Below, in pieces: positions 1-5,963 of a DNA stretch of 7,749 nt. How positions within the stretch are numbered: the stretch's first letter is position 1; each line of letters opens with the position of its first letter. Under the pieces are notes generated by a model that searched no databases, was not told where the DNA came from, and was given only the letters and a program-made list of their open reading frames with translations. The stretch lies in the NCBI GenBank assembly GCA_031283835.1, contig JAITBA010000165.1, positions 1-7,749 of the forward strand. The letters are read 5' to 3'. The position numbers were made by a program, and so were the translations under genes. The stretch is from Oscillospiraceae bacterium. GTDB taxonomy: Bacteria; Bacillota; Clostridia; Oscillospirales; Acutalibacteraceae.

Positions 1-3000
1 GCCATAGCTGACGCCGGGCTGCGCATACGTCGGCGGGAGCAGCAGCTCCACCAGGCTGGCAATGGTTTGCTCCGCATCGCCCGCAATCAAGTCCAGCACC
101 GCGGCAATGTCCGCCGGGAGCGTCACGTCCGCGCCACCTTCGGGGGCTGCCCCGCCGCCCAGCAAGCCGTTCAACAGCGCCGTGGGGCTCGAAATATCAA
201 TGCCCGCATCCATCAAAAGCTGGTCAACGTTGAGCGCACTGGAAAGCGGGATGGATTCGTCGGCTATGCTCAAGCCCATCATGCTGCCGCTGATATTGAT
301 TGTGGTATTAATCGCGTCCTTAATGCCCGCGCTGAGCATGTTGAACTCGAACAGATAGGCCAGGCTCGGGGTCACATCCACCAGGGTGCGAATCGGGGCC
401 TCCAACATCATGTTTTCCACCCAATACAGTAGCGGGTTGAGGATGTTGGAAAGCAGCGGCACCGAAATATTGTAGTTGTTGCCATGTTCATAGTCATTAT
501 ACCAAGCGCCGATGCCCATGACGCCGTCGCCTTTTGTCTTCGGGCTCGAGCAGTAGTTTACAATCGCTTCGTAATCCGCGACGCTCAAGTACTGACTCTC
601 TGGAATGCCGAGGATTTCGAACAGCGGCAGAATCGACTTGGCATAGCCTTGGTTGGCGGGAATATCCACGTGGATTTTTGCGCCGATGCCTGTCATTTGA
701 TGTGGGTGGTGCCCGCGGTTGGCCAGCGCGGCTTTTAATACCGCCGAAATGCCCGCCAAGGCGTTGCCCAGCGCTTCAATAAAGGCGTCTTTGTCGCCGT
801 CTTCAAAGCCCCAGTCCAGGTTGGCCTTTTTGGCGCCATCCGGGACAGCGGGGTCAACCGGCACCAAAATATTGTTCCAGTTGGTGCCCGCCGCGTTCAG
901 CGCACTTCTCACTTTTTCGTACTTCGGGTTGATGACCGGCACATTGTCGGTACCGACCCCGGCGAGGGTGTTGGGCTTATAAAAGAAACTAAACCATGTG
1001 ATGTTGACGTTGATTGCGCTCAAGATGCTTTCGTAAGGACCAATCATCGGGTCAATGGTGTCAAACAGCATAGGATAAATCATGCCCACCAGCGAGTTGA
1101 CGGTGTCCTGCGAATAAATCCCCTTGAGGATATCGCCCACCACAACCTGCAGCGCGCTAGAAATCTGTTCGCCCACAACCACGTTCGCCTTCGCGTTGAT
1201 GTCGTTCAGCAGCTTGTCAATCAGCTCCTGCAACGCCGGCTCCACCGGTGGGTCAACTGGGTCAGTCGGGTCAGTCGGGTCGGTCGGGTCAGTTGGGTCA
1301 GTTGGGTCAACCGGGTCAACCGGGTCAGTTGGGTCAACCGGGTCAGTCGAATCCGCAGGGGTGCCCAGCAGGGCATCCAGCAGCGGCCCAATGAACGCCG
1401 GGTTTTTAATCAGCTTAAAGAGGTAGCGCAGGATGGAAATGAACACGCCCGCGCGGTTTGCGTCAATGCGGTGGTGCCCCGAAGCCGTGGTTACGCGCTC
1501 GCCCAAAGAGGCCGCAAAGCCTAGGTCAATGTCCGGCAGCGTGATGGGCGGCAGCGTAAAGCCCGCGTCCCCGCCGCCGTCTGGTGCGGGTTCCGGGTTA
1601 GGACCGGGGTTGGGGTTGGGATCAGGGTCGGGTTCCGGGTCCGGGTTGGGATTAGGATCAGGATCAGGGTTGGGCACAGCTGCATAAACATCTACGCCCA
1701 GCAAGCTTGCAAAGGTCTCGGAGGCTAGCAGCGCATCCAGCTTTGCAATGACCGCCTCCATTTTTTCGGGGGTGACCACATAATCCTGGTCGGGTGTGGT
1801 GATTTTGATTGTGTTGCCGTCGTTGGCGGCGCTCACAGGGTAGTTCAGCTCCTCGTCCGTCACAGGGACGTAGTCGCCGCCCTGATAGCCGTTGGTTTTT
1901 GCAAAAAGATTAAAGTTGGCGGCAAAGGCTCCCACGGTGGCCAGGGTGGCGTCCACGGCGGCGTCCATGCCCCGCACTTGTTCGTAGTACTCTGCGTACT
2001 CGATGGAAAGCGTCACCAGCCCTTGGTCGTTATACGTGCCGCGAATCTGCTTTTTCACTGTGGGGAAGTTGCGCACAGTGAGGCGGTTGCCCGACGCCTG
2101 GTAGGCCGAAAGTATATCGTTCAGGCTGTTTTTGAGCAGGCGCAGCATTTCTTCGCGCAACGCGTTCACATAGGCGGCAAAAATATTGTCCACGTCGGTG
2201 CCAAAGGCGCGCGCAATGGCCTCCGGCGAAAATTCGTCGCGAATTTCCGAAACCAGTACGTTGCCGTCCACAAATTCTTGTTTCAGGGTGTCTTTGTCAT
2301 AATCCGCGGGCGGCGTGCTAACGCGGCCCTCATGAAAATACGCATAGTACTTCGAGACGTTGTCGCGCAGCTTGCGGGCCGAAATCTCTTCCGCAATGGC
2401 GGCGACATAATCCGTCAAATACTGAATGCTCTCGGGGAAAACCTGGTTTTTGGCCGCGCTGGTGTAGTAAGGGTTCCCGCCGGCGTCGCTGCCGGTGACG
2501 GCCGTGTATTTTGCCAACGCGGTGTTATAAAGGCTAAGCAAATCCTCGTCGCCGATGGCGCCCTCTTCTTCGTAGGGCAGAATGACGACTGGGATTGTCG
2601 TGTCAAACCACGCGCGGTATTCCTGCAGCTGCGTGACCTCAATCACATGGTTCAGCCGGGTGCGGAATTGGTCAATCAGGGCAAAATTAAGCCCGTTATT
2701 CTCCTCCAGCTCGGTTTTCACCATGCCAAGCCCCGCGGAGGGATTGCGCAGGTTGTTCAAAAAGTTGAAGTCCAACGTCGAATTCGTGCGGAGTTGAATC
2801 AGCTCCTCCAGGGTGTAGGCAGTGCCGTCTTCGTGATAAAACACGCCGTTGGCCACGCTCTCGTCAAAGTCGAGATAGGCAATATTCACATAGCCTTCGC
2901 TGTCATAAGGCGTCGCGTCGCCGTGGAACTTCTCCACATACGGCTCGTAGATCCCCACGTTGGCCCAGAAGACCTTCATGTTCTCGACTTCGACGCGGAA

Positions 3001-4068
3001 CGCCTCGACCTCGGCGCGGGAGTTAAGCTCATATTTCGCGAGCAGCTCTTCCGTGATTTCGTTCGCGTCCAGGGCGGCCAAGAACGAATCAATGTTCGCC
3101 AACTCGGCATCTATGTCCGCCAACTTCCGCAAATCCTGCGTCAAATATTCGTCCGTGTAGTGTTCTTCCCAGTCTTCCAGCACTTTCTTCACGTCGGCGG
3201 TGCTGGTGGTCGTTTCGCTAAAGCTGACGGCACTCAAATAGTGCCAGCCAAAGCGGTAAGACAGGGCCTGTCTCCAATATTTTAAAATATTGCCGCCTTC
3301 AAAGAGCTGTCGCCCATAATTGCTCCATTTGACTTGGTGCGTGGAGTTAAAAGAGCCGCTTGTTGCAATGTCGTCCGGAATGGTGCTGACTTTTGTGCCT
3401 TCGTCTTCCGCAAGCAGAGCCGCCGCCACGCCGCGGGTGAGGACAAAGCTCTTGTCCAGCGATTCCAGCACGCCCCCCGTTCCATAATCCGTCCGATAAC
3501 CGGGCCAATCCGGTTTCGAGCCGCCTTTGGTGACTTGCACAACGGTCCAGGATATCACCGCTTCGTTCTTGAAATGCGTTCCGTTGGTGTTACCGTTGTT
3601 GGTTCCGCTCACATTGCCCATGCTTTGGCCTTGTTCCCAGTCGCTCGTGTTTTTGTTGGTTGTGCTAACATGGCCAATCACGCCGCCGTTGCCGGTGGTT
3701 AGGCCGGTCAGCAGCCCCAAATAGTTCGACAGCCCCAGGCTTGCCAAAATCTTGGGAATGTTGTTGTTGGCGCCGTTGTTGATGACGTAGTTGTCATAGC
3801 CGCCATCGTCAATGTCGCCGTCGCTGGTGCTGGCGCTGCCGGTTTCGTGGTTCCAGTTGCTGTTAACCAGCGTCGCCAGCATGCGTGCCGCGCGGTACTT
3901 GCCGTCGGGGGTTCCCAAATCGGCAAGGTACATCACGTTCGCGGCCGAAGTCAGCAACGACTCCTCCGCGTGCACACTAATGCGCGCAAAGGGCACAACG
4001 CCCAGCAGCATAACAAGGCTCAGCAGCACGCTAAGTACCTTCGTGGCCAATGGTTTCTTTGTGTTCAT
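1..4068 (-). CDS. Giant secreted surface protein of unknown function (3' end beyond window)
   Basis: Function not recognised. The minus frame is open without a stop from the ATG at 4068 to the left edge, 1,356 codons, so the C-terminus and any cell-wall anchor are unseen. The start is supported by a GAGGGAGA ribosome site 5 nt upstream and by a typical signal peptide: basic MNTKK, a hydrophobic core at about residues 11-28, and a likely cut after Val-His-Ala34. Residues 35-200 are rich in Asn, Gly, Ser and Thr; 280-360 look helical and charged, possibly coiled coil. A D/N/E-Pro dipeptide run (799-827) and eleven T/V-Asp-Pro triplets (908-940) look like extended linkers flanking an 80-residue block. 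The rest (941-1356) is largely hydrophobic-patterned helix with few Cys. No catalytic motif, SLH, LPXTG or Ig-like domain was recognised. It is transcribed divergently from the DUF6273/response-regulator operon. An envelope or adhesin-like role is inference from secretion, size and linkers. Confidence 0.9.
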   Translation of the reverse strand, partial: MNTKKPLATKVLSVLLSLVMLLGVVPFARISVHAEESLLTSAANVMYLADLGTPDGKYRAARMLATLVNSNWNHETGSASTSDGDIDDGGYDNYVINNGANNNIPKILASLGLSNYLGLLTGLTTGNGGVIGHVSTTNKNTSDWEQGQSMGNVSGTNNGNTNGTHFKNEAVISWTVVQVTKGGSKPDWPGYRTDYGTGGVLESLDKSFVLTRGVAAALLAEDEGTKVSTIPDDIATSGSFNSTHQVKWSNYGRQLFEGGNILKYWRQALSYRFGWHYLSAVSFSETTTSTADVKKVLEDWEEHYTDEYLTQDLRKLADIDAELANIDSFLAALDANEITEELLAKYELNSRAEVEAFRVEVENMKVFWANVGIYEPYVEKFHGDATPYDSEGYVNIAYLDFDESVANGVFYHEDGTAYTLEELIQLRTNSTLDFNFLNNLRNPSAGLGMVKTELEENNGLNFALIDQFRTRLNHVIEVTQLQEYRAWFDTTIPVVILPYEEEGAIGDEDLLSLYNTALAKYTAVTGSDAGGNPYYTSAAKNQVFPESIQYLTDYVAAIAEEISARKLRDNVSKYYAYFHEGRVSTPPADYDKDTLKQEFVDGNVLVSEIRDEFSPEAIARAFGTDVDNIFAAYVNALREEMLRLLKNSLNDILSAYQASGNRLTVRNFPTVKKQIRGTYNDQGLVTLSIEYAEYYEQVRGMDAAVDATLATVGAFAANFNLFAKTNGYQGGDYVPVTDEELNYPVSAANDGNTIKITTPDQDYVVTPEKMEAVIAKLDALLASETFASLLGVDVYAAVPNPDPDPNPNPDPEPDPDPNPNPGPNPEPAPDGGGDAGFTLPPITLPDIDLGFAASLGERVTTASGHHRIDANRAGVFISILRYLFKLIKNPAFIGPLLDALLGTPADSTDPVDPTDPVDPVDPTDPTDPTDPTDPTDPVDPPVEPALQELIDKLLNDINAKANVVVGEQISSALQVVVGDILKGIYSQDTVNSLVGMIYPMLFDTIDPMIGPYESILSAINVNITWFSFFYKPNTLAGVGTDNVPVINPKYEKVRSALNAAGTNWNNILVPVDPAVPDGAKKANLDWGFEDGDKDAFIEALGNALAGISAVLKAALANRGHHPHQMTGIGAKIHVDIPANQGYAKSILPLFEILGIPESQYLSVADYEAIVNYCSSPKTKGDGVMGIGAWYNDYEHGNNYNISVPLLSNILNPLLYWVENMMLEAPIRTLVDVTPSLAYLFEFNMLSAGIKDAINTTINISGSMMGLSIADESIPLSSALNVDQLLMDAGIDISSPTALLNGLLGGGAAPEGGADVTLPADIAAVLDLIAGDAEQTIASLVELLLPPTYAQPGVSYG
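1249..1347 (-). repeat. 9-bp tandem repeat coding eleven T/V-Asp-Pro triplets
   Basis: Eleven consecutive 9-bp units, read on the plus strand as variants of GGGTCAGTC and GGGTCAACC, encode residues 908-940 of the large secreted protein as (Thr or Val)-Asp-Pro. Units differ mainly at the Thr/Val codon and by third-position changes. Such acidic Pro-rich runs act as extended linkers in many surface proteins of Gram-positive bacteria. Near-identical units could gain or lose copies by slippage without breaking the frame. Confidence 0.92.
1588..1674 (-). repeat. Degenerate 6-bp repeat coding an X-Pro dipeptide linker
   Basis: Twenty-nine codons (residues 799-827) alternate Pro with Asp, Asn, Glu or one Gly. 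On the plus strand this is a GT-rich degenerate hexamer, roughly GGNTYN. The run sits between the large N-terminal region and an 80-residue block that precedes the T/V-D-P repeats, so it probably separates two folded parts as a stiff, acidic spacer. Confidence 0.9.
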
Positions 4069-4186
4069 ACGATTCTCCCTCACTATCTGTTTGTTTGGTT
4101 TTCTTTACTAAAATTGGTTTGTGCGCGACCAGAGCCAAGACTGCATATGTGACCACTTCCCATCCAAAAATACGAACAATGCCCAT
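4031..4186 (-). CDS. Possible 51-aa leader ORF overlapping the surface-protein start
   Basis: An ATG 14 nt downstream of the predicted transcription start opens 51 codons (MGIVRIFGWEVV...) ending at TAG, 38 nt inside the large secreted-protein gene and in another frame. The peptide has one modestly hydrophobic stretch (about residues 7-27) followed by a Lys-rich then acidic tail. The ribosome site is weak (GAGATGAGAATT before the ATG), and its codons are more AT-rich in third position than those of neighbouring genes, which argues for chance. If translated, it would be a leader peptide whose termination could affect initiation at 4068. Unproven. Confidence 0.2.
   Translation of the reverse strand: MGIVRIFGWEVVTYAVLALVAHKPILVKKTKQTDSEGESYEHKETIGHEGT
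4074..4081 (-). promoter_or_regulatory. Ribosome binding site of the large secreted protein
   Basis: GAGGGAGA on the minus strand, 5 nt before the ATG at 4068. With the signal peptide that follows, it fixes this start. Confidence 0.8.
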
Positions 4187-4206
4187 AATTCTCATCTCAC
4201 ACTAAG

Positions 4207-4235
4207 ATTATATCACCGCTATGCAAAATAGTCAA
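4207..4235 (-). promoter_or_regulatory. Extended -10 sigma-A promoter driving the large secreted protein
   Basis: On the minus strand TTGACT (4235-4230) is followed by exactly 17 bp and TATAAT (4212-4207). The -10 box is preceded by TGA, giving the extended motif TGnTATAAT. Transcription should start near 4200, leaving a leader of about 132 nt. An A17 tract begins 3 nt upstream of the -35 box, and an 18-bp dyad overlaps that box. This predicts a strong, regulated promoter. Confidence 0.85.
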
Positions 4236-4242
4236 CTATTTT
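4225..4242. promoter_or_regulatory. 18-bp perfect dyad over the -35 box, candidate operator
   Basis: AAAATAGTCAACTATTTT consists of two perfect 8-bp inverted arms around a central CA. It fully contains the -35 hexamer of the minus-strand promoter and runs into the A17 tract. Its size and position fit a dimeric repressor that blocks RNA polymerase, as for MarR-like regulators. The cognate protein is not identifiable from the window. An OmpR-type regulator usually binds direct repeats, so the neighbouring response regulator is not the obvious ligand. Confidence 0.5.
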
Positions 4243-4255
4243 TTTTTTTTTTTTT
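4239..4255 (-). promoter_or_regulatory. A17/T17 homopolymer, probable UP element
   Basis: Seventeen consecutive T on the plus strand are an A17 tract on the minus strand, covering about -39 to -55 relative to the predicted start near 4200. That is where the alpha-subunit C-terminal domain of RNA polymerase contacts A-tracts, so it should strengthen the surface-protein promoter. A homopolymer of this length is also prone to slippage. Confidence 0.6.
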
Positions 4256-4313
4256 GTTAAATTTTGGTCATCTTGCCTGTTTCTGGTTTTTATTTTTTAT
4301 CTATAAATACTTC

Positions 4314-4342
4314 TTGCAATTCGGCGCAAAATGCTGTATAAT
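4314..4342 (+). promoter_or_regulatory. Sigma-A promoter of the DUF6273/response-regulator operon
   Basis: TTGCAA (4314-4319), 17 bp, then consensus TATAAT (4337-4342). The start is expected near 4349, at the first G of the ribosome site, so the leader would be only about 13 nt. The A/T-rich stretch upstream (about 4256-4313) may assist. Confidence 0.8.
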
Positions 4343-4346
4343 AAAA

Positions 4347-4354
4347 AAGGAGGG
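4347..4354 (+). promoter_or_regulatory. Ribosome binding site of the DUF6273 gene
   Basis: AAGGAGGG lies 7 nt before the ATG at 4362. It decides this start over the in-frame upstream ATG at 4221, which would lie upstream of the promoter and translate the T17 tract into poly-Phe. Confidence 0.88.
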
Positions 4355-4361
4355 CTTATAT

Positions 4362-5048
4362 ATGAAAAAGAAGCGGTTCATCTTTTTGGGCGGCGGGGTT
4401 GTGGTGCTGGCGGCGCTGGTGGCACTGGTTATCTTCTTTGTCGTCCCACAGAGCAAATATTCCGGCGCGCAAAAACAAAAAAACGAAAATAAAGCGGCGC
4501 AAGCCTACGATACCTACGATGCCCTGGGCGATTTCCGCGACGCGCAAGCGCTCAAAAAAGCGCTGCAAGACGCTGTGATTGCAAGCCGCGGTGTCGTCGA
4601 AGTGGAATTTGCGGGCCGCACCTGGCTTGTGCTCGAGGAAAAAGACGGCAACCGTCTTCTTCTTTTAAAAAACATGTTGGCCGAGCTCCCCTACCACACC
4701 TCCCTTGAGGATGTCACCTGGGAAACCAGTTCTCTGCGCGCCTACCTCAACGGGGCCTTTTTGCAAAGCTTGCCCAAAAACGACCGCGACAGAGTGCAAA
4801 CCGTGGGCAGCGATGCCGTGTTCTGCCTTTCGGTGCCCGAGGCAAAGCTCTACTTTGCCGATAATGCCGCCCGCGAGGCAAGCTTCAACGGCGGCGCAAA
4901 CGTGTATTGGTGGCTGCGCACTTCGGGCAGCAAGGCTTTTTTGGCCGCCACCGTCAGCGCGGCCGGCGAGATTGGCACCACAGGCAGCGGCGTGAATTAC
5001 GCCAAGCGCTATGTCCGCCCCGCCCTCTGGGTCAGCATCCCCAACTAA
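4362..5048 (+). CDS. Membrane-anchored DUF6273-domain protein
   Basis: 228 aa. A Lys-rich N-terminus (MKKKR) and one hydrophobic segment at about residues 6-29 without a lipobox Cys suggest a signal anchor with the rest outside the membrane. Residues 38-75 contain the YDALGDFRDAQALKKAL motif, like the short helical LGdYkDa units that often precede this domain. Residues 79-228 match the DUF6273 pattern by eye: FAGRTWLVLEEKDG (84-96), WETSSLRAYLNGAF (120-133), VFCLSVPEAKLYF (153-165), YWWLRTSG (182-189), and the C-terminal VRPALWV (218-224). The family has no established biochemical function; it occurs in Clostridia envelope proteins. The stop is 19 nt before a response-regulator gene on the same strand, so the two are probably one operon. 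A role in sensing or envelope function under that regulator is inference only. Confidence 0.88.
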   Translation: MKKKRFIFLGGGVVVLAALVALVIFFVVPQSKYSGAQKQKNENKAAQAYDTYDALGDFRDAQALKKALQDAVIASRGVVEVEFAGRTWLVLEEKDGNRLLLLKNMLAELPYHTSLEDVTWETSSLRAYLNGAFLQSLPKNDRDRVQTVGSDAVFCLSVPEAKLYFADNAAREASFNGGANVYWWLRTSGSKAFLAATVSAAGEIGTTGSGVNYAKRYVRPALWVSIPN

Positions 5049-5055
5049 AAATGCG

Positions 5056-5062
5056 CGGAGGA
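5056..5062 (+). promoter_or_regulatory. Ribosome binding site of the response regulator
   Basis: CGGAGGA sits 5 nt before the ATG at 5068, in the 19-nt gap after the DUF6273 stop. It rules out the in-frame ATG at 5011, which lies inside the upstream gene. Confidence 0.85.
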
Positions 5063-5067
5063 ACACT

Positions 5068-5802
5068 ATGCCGGTACAACAAAAAATTCTTGTGGTCGAC
5101 GACGACAGCAACATTTGTGAGCTGTTGCGGCTCTACCTCGAAAAAGAAGGCTACGAGGTGCTTTTGGCCTTTGAGGGCAACGCGGCTGTGCGCATCTGCG
5201 CCGAAAAAAAGCCCGCGCTGGTTTTGCTCGATATCATGCTGCCGGTGTTCGACGGTTGGCAGGTGTGCCGCGAGATCCGCAAAACGTCGCAGGTGCCCAT
5301 CATCATGCTCACCGCCAAGAGCGAGATCTTCGACAAAGTGCTGGGCCTCGAGCTAGGCGCGGACGATTATGTGACCAAGCCCTTCGACACCAAAGAAATT
5401 GTCGCGCGCGTCAAAGCAGTGCTGCGCCGCACCGAAGCCGCCGCCCAAGATTTAGCGCTCGGCGCAAAAGCCCAGGTCGCCCCACCCAAAGAAGTGTGCT
5501 TCGAAAAACTCAGCGTAAACCTCGGCAACTACGAACTGCACGTGGACGGCAAACGAGTAGATGCCCCGCCCAAAGAGCTGGAATTGCTCTTTTATCTTGC
5601 CAGCAACCCCAATCGTGTGTTCACGCGCAACCAATTGCTCGACGAAGTGTGGGGCTTCGACTATTATGGCGACAGCCGCACCATCGACGTGCATGTCAAG
5701 CGCCTGCGCGAAAAATTGGAGGGTGTCAGCGCCCAGTGGAGCCTGCAAACCGTGTGGAGCGTCGGCTACAAATTCGCCGTAGGTGTCCTTCAACCGCATT
5801 GA
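5068..5802 (+). CDS. OmpR/PhoB-family response regulator
   Basis: 244 aa, a normal length for the family. The receiver domain (about 4-120) has the acidic pocket D11/D12, phosphoacceptor D55 in LLLDIMLP context (53-59), T82 and K104 in the VTKPF motif, so it should be phosphorylated normally. An Ala/Gln-rich linker of about 20 residues (122-141) leads to a winged-helix DNA-binding domain (about 143-238) with PPKELELL (167-174), the RTIDVHVKRLREKL recognition region (204-217) and the wing motif VGYKF (232-236). It acts in the cytoplasm as a phosphorylation-controlled transcription factor. It is the second gene of an operon with a DUF6273 membrane protein. No histidine kinase follows; a terminator and a convergent gene do. 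The specific regulon cannot be told from the sequence, so no PhoB, VanR or similar symbol is assigned. Confidence 0.95.
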   Translation: MPVQQKILVVDDDSNICELLRLYLEKEGYEVLLAFEGNAAVRICAEKKPALVLLDIMLPVFDGWQVCREIRKTSQVPIIMLTAKSEIFDKVLGLELGADDYVTKPFDTKEIVARVKAVLRRTEAAAQDLALGAKAQVAPPKEVCFEKLSVNLGNYELHVDGKRVDAPPKELELLFYLASNPNRVFTRNQLLDEVWGFDYYGDSRTIDVHVKRLREKLEGVSAQWSLQTVWSVGYKFAVGVLQPH

Positions 5803-5812
5803 GGCCCTCTGC

Positions 5813-5867
5813 TTCAAAATTGCTTTTGCGCTCGCGTTAAAAATCACTGTTTCAAAATTGCTTTTGC
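5813..5867. repeat. Pair of 17-bp direct repeats downstream of the response regulator
   Basis: TTCAAAATTGCTTTTGC occurs at 5813-5829 and again at 5851-5867, a 38-bp period. Each copy contains a small inverted repeat, CAAAA-TTGC-TTTTG. The sequence downstream of both copies is also similar (CTCGCG and CTGCGC). The pair lies between the regulator stop and the terminator, within no gene. Its function is unknown; it may be a local duplication or members of an intergenic repeat family. Confidence 0.8.
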
Positions 5868-5904
5868 TCTGCGCCAATTCACACAAATCCCAATAAGCAA
5901 CCCA

Positions 5905-5936
5905 AAGGCCCCCGCTAAAACCTTAGCAGGGGCCTT
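5905..5936. terminator. Hairpin terminator shared by convergent genes
   Basis: Left arm AAGGCCCCCGCTAA (5905-5918) and right arm TTAGCAGGGGCCTT (5923-5936) form a 14-position stem with a 4-nt loop. There is one C/A mismatch in plus-strand RNA, which becomes a G/U pair in minus-strand RNA. It ends the operon at 5802 and lies just after the ATPase stop at 5964. The U-runs are short on both sides, but the flanks (UUAAAAAUUUU on plus, UUUGGGUU on minus) are compatible with bidirectional termination. Confidence 0.8.
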
Positions 5937-5963
5937 AAAAATTTTGTTGGGCAATTCCTTACG

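Noticed and set aside
1249..1347. Short regular repeats as a CRISPR array
   Set aside because: The 9-bp units are contiguous without spacers and encode an in-frame T/V-D-P linker.
1978..3285. A 435-codon plus-strand ORF
   Set aside because: It is the exact antisense of the large secreted protein in the same codon phase, has no ribosome site, and its product is low-complexity (Val, Arg, His-rich). The opposite strand has a signal peptide, promoter and ribosome site.
4225..4255. Hairpin plus T17 as an intrinsic terminator on the plus strand
   Set aside because: The stem is almost entirely A/T and there is no plus-strand gene upstream to terminate; the position in the minus promoter explains it better.
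4256..4313. OmpR-type direct repeats upstream of the operon promoter
   Set aside because: Only TCTTGC at 4271 and 4312 recurs, 41 bp apart; this is too short and wrongly spaced to call an autoregulatory site.
4221..4361. Upstream in-frame ATG at 4221 as start of the DUF6273 gene
   Set aside because: It lies upstream of the promoter and would translate the T17 tract into poly-Phe; the ATG at 4362 has a strong ribosome site and a proper membrane anchor.
5256..5840. A 194-codon plus-strand ORF overlapping the response regulator
   Set aside because: It is a frame-shifted reading of the regulator, Arg/Ala/Pro-rich, and the regulator frame carries all family motifs.
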